Below, piece by piece: positions 1 through 6,271 of a stretch of 6,271 nucleotides of DNA. Source of the stretch: Planctomycetaceae bacterium (GTDB lineage: Bacteria > Planctomycetota > Planctomycetia > Pirellulales > Pirellulaceae); assembly GCA_003506095.1 (NCBI GenBank), contig DNWZ01000796.1, positions 1 to 6,271 of the forward strand. Reading direction: 5' to 3'. Within the stretch, counting starts at the first letter, position 1. Every line of letters begins with the position of its first letter. The notes under the pieces were generated by a model, which was not told where the DNA came from, searched no databases, and was given only the letters and a program-made list of their open reading frames with translations. A program made the position numbers and the translations under genes.

Positions 1-1
1 C

Positions 2-3000
2 ATCTCGAGCGGTTTAGCCAACCCAACCACGCAGGGGAATTTGCTTGTAAGCTTGGCCAGAGGCACGTTCCGACCGCTACCGTTTTTTGACCCTTGGCTG
101 CGGGTTGACCCTTCTAATCCACCGGTTCAACCTTACCCGGCACCAATCTTACCGACGAGCAGTCTGTCAGGTAGGCCGCGTGATCGTGGTTTACTAAATC
201 CGGAGTTTACCGGCAGCAATTCTAGTTTTGCGCTGCGAACGCCTATTAACCTGCAAGCGCCAAACGATGGGGCAATTAGGTTTAGGCTCAACCAGCTCGC
301 ACTTGCATTGATAGGCGATCAACAAAGCACCGATCTTAGAGAAAGAAATCCGTGGGACGTTGATAACGATGGAGACGGTATACCGGACAGCGTTTGGATT
401 GATCTTGGCTTACCAAACATTGTTTCACAAGAAGGAAAGCTGCTGCGCCCTCTGGTGGCAACAATGATCGAGGATTTAAGCGCTCGGCTTAACGTTAATG
501 CACATGGCAATTATACGCTGCCACTGAATGTGAATGCTAATACCGGAGCGAGTGGCCGTGCGACTTATGCCGGGACCGACGTTCCCTACGCGAATGTCGA
601 TCCCGCGACGAATCAGACCTTTCGCGGTATTGGCTATGGTCCCGCCGAGATCATCATACCACAGCTCGCAAATTTGGGGTGGTTGCAAGCTCGCTATCGA
701 AACGGGAGCACTACGGATGTTACGACACCAAATGTCGGCGCAACTGATCGTGACGCTTTTGACTTGGTCCGCAGTGGATGGCGAGTGCCGACTCATGGCG
801 CAAACACCGGCTATGGTTATTCGATCGATCCATTCGGTCGGTCGGGCGTTGGGCTAGGGAGAGATGGTAGTGTGTTGATGGCGTTGAGTGGACTGGCGGC
901 GAATACTGGCGGGGGAAATGACGCGGTCAATCATCCTTATGAGGCGGACCCGACGGGACGATTAGCAGGTGACCATCATTTCACGTTTGAAGAGCTTGAA
1001 CCGATTCTGCGTTCAAAATCTTTTGACCTTGAGATGCTGCCACCGAGACTACGTGCCCTGGCCACGACGGCTTTGAACAGTTTCCCGGAGCTCGATAAAG
1101 GGCTTACCAATTACAGTGTTTCGGACGATAGCCCTACGCCCCTTGTATTTAACAGTACACGACATTTCACATTATTGCAGTCAGCGATCGATTGGCTTGG
1201 TATCCAGACAGCAGCGTGGTTACCTGACGATCCAAATGATGCGAATAATGCCAACCGAATCAGTAATCGGGTCAAGGAGTTAATCGCGCCAGAATTCCGT
1301 TTGGGACGAAAAATCGATGTCAATCGTCCGTTTGGTAACGGCATTGATGACAATGGCAATCAGGTCAAGGACGAACCGATTGAAGCGGCGCTTGAAGTAT
1401 CGTCTCAAGCGGCATTTGCTGTGAATCCGAGTGCTGGCGGAACGTTGCCTATTGATTACCAGAACCAAGCACCGGATTACCGTCATGGAAGGGCGCAACC
1501 GAACCACGTGGATGCAAGGGCGTTATTGGCCCGTGACCTCTATGTTTTAATGATGTCTGCATCACGCGGCGTCGACTTCCCCGGCATGGATCCGGCAAAT
1601 CCGATGCCAGCGGGTGAGCGGCAGGCTTACCGGGCGCGGCGTATTGCGCAGTGGGCGGTAAATGTCGTTGACTTCCGCGATTCTGATGCGATCTGTACTA
1701 GGTTTGTTTACGATGAGAATCCTTTCGATGGATGGGATGTCCGTTTCAGAAGCATCAACCCCAATACGGGTGCTCCGAGCGTAGAAACGATCGGTAGCCC
1801 ACCGGGAAATCAGTTCAGCCCTGAAGTTTGGGGAGTTGAACAACCGGAACTCGTCTTTTCTGAATCCGCCGCGTTTCATGACGTGCGCGTTCGTGACACG
1901 AATCTCGACTCGACCAATCGCACGAAAGCGGATCGTGCTCCCACGGAGTTCGCCGACTGGGACCTCAACTCCGACCAAGTTCGGATTCCGCAGGGATCTC
2001 TATTCTTAGAACTCTATTGTCCCAGGACAACGGTCGAAGCAACTGGTTTCGATCAGTCATCTAAGCAGGGGTTTCCGCGAGAACTCTATAAGTTCTTAGA
2101 CGAAACCGACCAGTCTTCGCCATCGACTTTAGCACTTGATCTATCCACACTGGCGCCAGGAGGTGTACCGGTTTGGCGGACTGCGATTTCAAAACCACAT
2201 CCGAACAACGACTGGGCAAATGTTCCCAATCCACCTCTGCCTCCAATTAACACGACAGAAGATCCGTTTGAACGTTGGCAGAATCCGACAACACCCGCAA
2301 GTTCGCGGCGTGATGCCGCTTCTTTTGATCCGGCTCGGCCTGATGAAATCGATGTCGCGGCAAACCCAATTCGCGTAGATCGATACATTTGGTTCCGTTC
2401 CTTTGCACAGCAATCGGACATTTCGGACTTGCTAACAAGTGCCCAGATTCCTCCAACGGAAATGACGGCGGATCAAGTCTTCTTTGTCCCCAATACGATT
2501 GCGACGAATTCGGATTCACGTATCGCACCTGGGCAGTACCTAACCATTGCACCCCGTCCTACCACAAACTTTGGTTCGGCCGTTTTCGCCGGCAATACGC
2601 CGACCAGACCGGCACAGCATCGCTTTACGGTTGTAGCTAATCAGGGCGTTATTCACTTCAACGAAGCCAACAATCGCCTTACACCGGCATTGGGTTTGAC
2701 GGCCCCTTCGATCTTTACGCCAGCAAAACCGCTTGTCGTTGGAGCTTTTCCCCGCGACGGAACCTGGGCGAACGTGTTTTCAACCAATGCGAACGAAAAC
2801 TTTGTCGGTATAAACGTTTCAGAACCGTTGCCGTTAAGCGCTAATTACTATCCCAATGCGCCACTTAATCGTTACGGTGGAAATGGGAATGCTAACTACC
2901 CGTTAAATGATTCGTTTGTCGACTTCGGTACGCCGGGTAGCGCGCCTAATGATCCTTTGGATCTAACGAGAAATTACATTCCAGTTATTCAGGAAACCGT

Positions 3001-4615
3001 TGCCGACCCGCAGGGCATGGACCCCGATCGAACCGGTTTGGAGCCCTTCTTGGGTACTTTGCCGCGATATTGCTCGGCGTTCTTACAGCGTTTAGCGGAC
3101 CCGCTGCGGGCGTACAACGCGATAACGAATCCGTACATTACAGTGGATTTCATTCCGATCGACCTTACTGTCTTCAGCGGTGAAGAAGATCCGACCAATG
3201 TCTCTACAAATCCGGCCCGATTTACTTCGCGGACTCGGCAAAGAACGGGAGGAATCAATGGCGTTCCCAGCAATGCTTTATTTTCATACGAGACACACTT
3301 TGAGCCGACAACTGCGGCGGGTGTGCTAGGGGCGACTTACTTCGCTGTAGGTAACGAAGGGCATTTGTATTCATCATTTAATTTTCTCAATACGCAATAC
3401 AATGTTAACAATCCGGTTAACCCTGGATTCAGCGGTTTTGCTCAAAGCCTTGGCCAGGTCGGTTCACCGAACCTCCAAGGGCATGATCGAAATCTTCCAC
3501 AAACGCCTTTCGCAAAGCTATCATGGTTTAATCGGCCCTATTCATCACACCTTGAGCTGTTGTCGGTACCGGCGTGTTCGTCCAGTCGGTTATTTGCTGA
3601 GTTTTCGACTGTCAGTAGCGCTATTGAACCGTTGGTCTATTCGTCAGCTACTGCTGCTGGGCCGGATGCGATTGCGAGGCTTTATGGTCCGTTCAGGCAC
3701 TTGTTGAACTTCTTTCACGGAGACGAAAGAGTTACTCCCAATAGCGAGTTTTCGCGTTTTTTCAACCTAGCGGGAACGCTTCCCCGATTCCGCGGAGAAG
3801 TGGAGCTCATTACGCCTTCGCGCATCGAAGGTTTGGCAGCAGCGGAACGTACCTGGATGCGGGAATTGTTGCAGGCTCCATTTAACTTTAAATACGACAA
3901 CCGACGGCAAGGACGAATCAATCTCAATACAGTATCAAGCTTCGAGGTCTATCGAGGGCTGATGCATGGCCACATGATCAATAATGAGTTCACGGACGCA
4001 GCTAACGGACAATTTGGCTTTAACCGTTTTGTACAGAATCGTCGTGGGTTCGTATCGTCGGAGGGTTATTCCGAGGTCAACGCTTCCGGAACACCAGTCA
4101 ACTTTGATCCGACCCGATTCGATTCTCGTTACCCAACCGAGTTTGGGGCGACTTACCGCGAACATGCGGACGGTCGATTTGCACCGATGTTGCGTTCGAA
4201 TAACGATGACTTGCGAATCAGTAATACAGACGCCACTCTATTGAGACGCAATGACGGCTTGGTCTCTAGTCCGCCGACGGACGATGCTGCTTTTTTGGTG
4301 CGCCGCCAAGTGGATGCCCCGGTTAATGCACGCCAAAACCGCTTCCGAGACCCATTCATTCGCTATCAAACATTGTCGCGAATGCCAAACCTGGTATCTA
4401 ACAATTCGCAATCGTTTGTTGTTTGGATAACTGTTGGCTTGTTTGAGGTCGACGCGCAAACGAATGCTTTAGGCCGGGAATACAATGAACATCTTGGCAC
4501 AAATGAAAGATTCCAGGCGATGTTTATCATTGATCGATCGATACCTGTCGGGTTCGTACCGGGCCGAGATTTGAACGCGAGAGACGTTGTCGTTTTTGAG
4601 AAGTATTTCCAATGA
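2..4615 (+). CDS. Giant GspK-like planctomycete protein (5' partial)
   Basis: Residues are numbered from the TTG at 41. The frame is open to the left edge (13 more codons from position 2), so the TTG is probably not the true start and the N-terminus, where relatives carry a hydrophobic segment, is missing. The visible part has at least 1524 residues against about 300 for classical GspK. Landmarks in order: an Asp-rich loop DxDNDGDGxPD (106-116) leading to SVWIDLG; DLSARLNVNAHG (145-156); FEELEPILR (from 316); IDVNRPFGNGIDDNGN (425-440); AQWAVNVVDFRDSD (536-549); FLELYCP (655-661); GINVSEP (923-929); LQRLADP (1015-1021); WFNRPY (1162-1167); HLLNFF (1220-1225); GRINLNT (1291-1297); VVWITVG (from 1460); MFIIDRSIPVGF (1494-1505). 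The early and late 'NVN/NLN' motifs and the central 'VVDFRDSD' resemble the conserved points of GspK, hence an inferred minor-pseudopilin-like, cell-envelope role. No membrane helix is obvious in the visible part. It has 14 lysines and 4 cysteines. The family match is from memory; the exact function is unknown. Confidence 0.85.
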   Translation: MSSGLANPTTQGNLLVSLARGTFRPLPFFDPWLRVDPSNPPVQPYPAPILPTSSLSGRPRDRGLLNPEFTGSNSSFALRTPINLQAPNDGAIRFRLNQLALALIGDQQSTDLRERNPWDVDNDGDGIPDSVWIDLGLPNIVSQEGKLLRPLVATMIEDLSARLNVNAHGNYTLPLNVNANTGASGRATYAGTDVPYANVDPATNQTFRGIGYGPAEIIIPQLANLGWLQARYRNGSTTDVTTPNVGATDRDAFDLVRSGWRVPTHGANTGYGYSIDPFGRSGVGLGRDGSVLMALSGLAANTGGGNDAVNHPYEADPTGRLAGDHHFTFEELEPILRSKSFDLEMLPPRLRALATTALNSFPELDKGLTNYSVSDDSPTPLVFNSTRHFTLLQSAIDWLGIQTAAWLPDDPNDANNANRISNRVKELIAPEFRLGRKIDVNRPFGNGIDDNGNQVKDEPIEAALEVSSQAAFAVNPSAGGTLPIDYQNQAPDYRHGRAQPNHVDARALLARDLYVLMMSASRGVDFPGMDPANPMPAGERQAYRARRIAQWAVNVVDFRDSDAICTRFVYDENPFDGWDVRFRSINPNTGAPSVETIGSPPGNQFSPEVWGVEQPELVFSESAAFHDVRVRDTNLDSTNRTKADRAPTEFADWDLNSDQVRIPQGSLFLELYCPRTTVEATGFDQSSKQGFPRELYKFLDETDQSSPSTLALDLSTLAPGGVPVWRTAISKPHPNNDWANVPNPPLPPINTTEDPFERWQNPTTPASSRRDAASFDPARPDEIDVAANPIRVDRYIWFRSFAQQSDISDLLTSAQIPPTEMTADQVFFVPNTIATNSDSRIAPGQYLTIAPRPTTNFGSAVFAGNTPTRPAQHRFTVVANQGVIHFNEANNRLTPALGLTAPSIFTPAKPLVVGAFPRDGTWANVFSTNANENFVGINVSEPLPLSANYYPNAPLNRYGGNGNANYPLNDSFVDFGTPGSAPNDPLDLTRNYIPVIQETVADPQGMDPDRTGLEPFLGTLPRYCSAFLQRLADPLRAYNAITNPYITVDFIPIDLTVFSGEEDPTNVSTNPARFTSRTRQRTGGINGVPSNALFSYETHFEPTTAAGVLGATYFAVGNEGHLYSSFNFLNTQYNVNNPVNPGFSGFAQSLGQVGSPNLQGHDRNLPQTPFAKLSWFNRPYSSHLELLSVPACSSSRLFAEFSTVSSAIEPLVYSSATAAGPDAIARLYGPFRHLLNFFHGDERVTPNSEFSRFFNLAGTLPRFRGEVELITPSRIEGLAAAERTWMRELLQAPFNFKYDNRRQGRINLNTVSSFEVYRGLMHGHMINNEFTDAANGQFGFNRFVQNRRGFVSSEGYSEVNASGTPVNFDPTRFDSRYPTEFGATYREHADGRFAPMLRSNNDDLRISNTDATLLRRNDGLVSSPPTDDAAFLVRRQVDAPVNARQNRFRDPFIRYQTLSRMPNLVSNNSQSFVVWITVGLFEVDAQTNALGREYNEHLGTNERFQAMFIIDRSIPVGFVPGRDLNARDVVVFEKYFQ
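4598..4603 (+). promoter_or_regulatory. Weak Shine-Dalgarno-like site (GAGAAG) for gene 2
   Basis: GAGAAG lies 8 bases before ATG 4612, inside the 3' end of gene 1. It matches the anti-Shine-Dalgarno sequence only partly. It favours 4612 over ATG 4624, which has just a GAG (4614-4616 is TGAG-like context) at a similar distance. Reinitiation by ribosomes finishing gene 1 may matter more than this site. Confidence 0.35.
4612..4615 (+). other. ATGA stop/start overlap of the two genes
   Basis: The TGA stop of gene 1 (4613-4615) shares bases with the ATG of gene 2 (4612-4614). Such four-base overlaps usually mark one transcript and translational coupling. It indicates that the two proteins are made together and probably act in one assembly. 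No promoter or terminator is seen at the junction. Confidence 0.75.
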
Positions 4616-4716
4616 GTTGGTCCATGAAACGCACTAAGTCGCGGGTTAGCGCCTTTACTCTAATTGAAATGTTGATCGCAATGGCGGTGACACTGTTGCT
4701 GATGGCCGCATTAGGT
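4612..4716 (+). other. Class III (prepilin) signal of gene 2
   Basis: Residues 1-14 form the leader, with Lys6, Arg7, Lys9 and Arg11 giving a positive n-region. The predicted cleavage is Ala14|Phe15, followed by TLIEML with Glu at +5, and a hydrophobic helix to about Gly35 (rich in Leu, Met and Ala). Position -1 is Ala rather than the usual Gly, a variant that is tolerated and, from memory, common in planctomycete prepilin-like proteins. The mature N-terminal Phe would be expected to be methylated. Confidence 0.85.
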
Positions 4717-6271
4717 AAAGGGTTCGCGTACGTCGGTGAGAATATTCGCGACAGCCGCACACAGGTTTCGCTAGCGAACGAGTTGCGTGATATTACCAAT
4801 CGTTTGCAAACGGAACTCTCGACTTCGACCGCTGGATTAAAGACTGCGTCGATCGCGTATGAGCCGTCCGGGTATTTGACCTATTATGAAGGTCCGGTGA
4901 CGGATGCAACGTCAAGCCTTTTTCTTCCCACAGACGATCCGTCAAATCCGACTCCCGAATCTCGTTATGGTGATTTCGATGATTACCTAGCATTCACTGC
5001 GGTTGCGACCGGCGATAGTTGGTTTACCGGTAAGGTACCACGGTTTATTCTTGACCAGAAAATAGCGGACATTGCCGGAACAGCTTACACGCCCGGTGCG
5101 AATGCCCTTGATCCGGTTGTCATCAAATCAAAGTATGCGGAGATTGTTTATTTCGCGAGTCCGGAATATGAACCGGGGTCGATGATATTGCCAGACGAAC
5201 CGTCAAATCCGCTTCGTTATCGCGACCTTGAGAACAATCTTTTGCCGGACAAGATAAGACTGCATCGAAGAGTCTTACTGATACGCCCAGATTTGAATAT
5301 AACGCCCCAGGGAGGGTTCGCCCGAGTTTCACCTCGATTGATCAATGGTATCAATTACCTACAGCCTGATACTTGGCCCACTGGATCGTCGGCGACCTTA
5401 ACGCCAGCGGCGGCAAACAATGGACCAACTGTCTCAAACGCGTGGCTTTTCGGAATGGCTGCCGTTCATCAGCAATGTGATTTGTCGTTACGGCGAGTGT
5501 TGGTTGATGGTGCTCCGCAAGCATTGGTTGCTGCGAACTCATTGGAGGATCTTGCGAAGCCGCACAATCGTTTCGCTCATGTGCGTGTTCCCGGGGCTCT
5601 CCTTGGTCTCGGTACAGATTTCACATCGATGCCCATCTTGGCACTTGGGAACCCTATTCCGATCTTTGGTGTTCGATCTTTGGTCGACAATACGTTTCTT
5701 GCACCTCCGTTACCGCGTTGGTCCGGATTTCTAAGGCCCGAATTTGTTTTAGGTAACGATCGTGTTCATTTAAGCGATGACACCGGTTCCTGGGGAATCA
5801 ATCGCCTTGGTGAGGATGTCATTGCAAACGACGTTTTAGCATTTGACGTAAAGGTTTATGACGCTCAGGCCCCCGTCGTTACAACGGTTCGAACCGCCGG
5901 TAACGGGACCCGGCAAGTGATCACTCCGAATGAGCCGGGATTTAGAGAGGCACTAAGAAGGTTTGTCGCTGGAAACGCAGGTTTTCGAGTGGATAGTGGT
6001 GCCTACGTTGACTTGATGTATCCAATTCTTTCTGGCGGTTCGATGCGCGGTTGGACTCCACGTTACTTTGATCCTCAGGCGACAACTCCGTTAGATCCTG
6101 TGTTTTCTAATGTCGACCTCTTTCGCAGTCAATTTAGCGGCGTTAGTCAGCTTGGCATTCCGAGTAACTCGTATTTGCCGTCGATATATCGATCGGGAAA
6201 AATTCTAGCAATGGGTGGGCCGCGTATTCTCCAGCCGACTTGGGACACGTTTACAAATCACTACCAGCATG
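4612..6271 (+). CDS. Oversized PulJ/GspJ-like prepilin-type protein (3' partial)
   Basis: The frame is open from ATG 4612 to the right edge with no stop (553 codons visible). The N-terminus has a short basic leader, then SAFTLIEML and a hydrophobic helix: a type IV prepilin/pseudopilin signal cut by prepilin peptidase between Ala14 and Phe15, with Glu19 as the +5 residue. The rest should sit outside the cytoplasmic membrane. Landmarks: GDFDDYLAFT (120-129), YAEIVYF (175-181), LHRRVLLIRP (217-226), LGEDVIANDVLAFDVKVYD (399-417), GAYVDLMY (463-470), and a WDTFTNHYQ segment at the edge. I recall this order (DD..L.FT, AEIV.F, L.RR.LL..P, GEDV...VLAFDV) from planctomycete prepilin-type proteins annotated as PulJ/GspJ-like. 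Classical GspJ is about 200 residues, so this is much longer. ATG 4612 is preferred because it overlaps the upstream stop; in-frame ATG 4624 is the alternative and keeps the leader functional. Likely a minor pseudopilin partner of the K-like protein just upstream; substrate unknown. Confidence 0.85.
   Translation, partial: MSWSMKRTKSRVSAFTLIEMLIAMAVTLLLMAALGKGFAYVGENIRDSRTQVSLANELRDITNRLQTELSTSTAGLKTASIAYEPSGYLTYYEGPVTDATSSLFLPTDDPSNPTPESRYGDFDDYLAFTAVATGDSWFTGKVPRFILDQKIADIAGTAYTPGANALDPVVIKSKYAEIVYFASPEYEPGSMILPDEPSNPLRYRDLENNLLPDKIRLHRRVLLIRPDLNITPQGGFARVSPRLINGINYLQPDTWPTGSSATLTPAAANNGPTVSNAWLFGMAAVHQQCDLSLRRVLVDGAPQALVAANSLEDLAKPHNRFAHVRVPGALLGLGTDFTSMPILALGNPIPIFGVRSLVDNTFLAPPLPRWSGFLRPEFVLGNDRVHLSDDTGSWGINRLGEDVIANDVLAFDVKVYDAQAPVVTTVRTAGNGTRQVITPNEPGFREALRRFVAGNAGFRVDSGAYVDLMYPILSGGSMRGWTPRYFDPQATTPLDPVFSNVDLFRSQFSGVSQLGIPSNSYLPSIYRSGKILAMGGPRILQPTWDTFTNHYQH

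Noticed and set aside
41..43. TTG at 41 as the true start of gene 1, with AGGGGA just upstream.
   Set aside because: The frame stays open to the window edge, the purine run sits only about three bases from the TTG, and relatives have a longer N-terminus with a hydrophobic segment. It is simply the first alternative start inside the window.
1562..1978. A 138-codon open frame on the minus strand.
   Set aside because: It lies wholly opposite the conserved VVDFRDSD region of gene 1, and its translation shows no recognisable domain. The same holds for the other minus-strand frames.
4530..4543. Palindromic TGATCGATCGAT as an operator or protein-binding site.
   Set aside because: It encodes the conserved IDRSIP segment, and GATCGATC runs recur elsewhere in the coding sequence (for example near 823), so codon choice explains it.
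4591..4660. Promoter or terminator at the gene junction.
   Set aside because: The genes overlap by four bases, and no GC-rich hairpin with a T run or clear -35/-10 pair is visible.
5420..5734. A 104-codon plus-strand frame inside gene 2.
   Set aside because: It overlaps gene 2 in another frame. The gene 2 frame is continuous and carries conserved family motifs on both sides.

Overview
The window is a stretch of almost pure coding DNA from a bacterium of the Planctomycetota, most likely the Rhodopirellula/Pirellula side of the phylum. The assignment rests on protein signatures: a very large, Asn/Asp/Pro-rich protein carrying an 'xDNDGDGIPDSVW(I/V)DLG' segment, an 'IDVNRPFGNGxDDNGN' segment and an 'IDRSIPVGF' C-terminus, followed by an oversized PulJ/GspJ-type prepilin. 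I recall these signatures from planctomycete genomes; no search was run. Base composition is close to balanced by eye.

Layout: two plus-strand genes fill the window, with no intergenic space. Gene 1 (2-4615) is open at the left edge and is a giant GspK-like (general secretion pathway minor pseudopilin) protein whose N-terminus lies upstream. Gene 2 (4612-6271) begins in an ATGA overlap with the stop of gene 1, carries a class III prepilin signal (AFTLIE followed by a hydrophobic helix), and runs off the right edge. No RNA genes, mobile elements, CRISPR arrays, terminators or convincing minus-strand genes were seen.

How they may work together: the four-base overlap implies co-transcription and coupled translation. 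A K-like and a J-like protein resemble the minor pseudopilin tip of a type II secretion or type IV pilus machine. Both are greatly enlarged here (more than 1,520 and more than 550 residues, against roughly 300 and 200 in classical systems). The arrangement recalls the 'Verru_Chthon cassette' proteins of Verrucomicrobia, a related but poorly understood set of multi-copy pseudopilin-like operons. What is exported, or what the inserted domains bind, cannot be told from this window.
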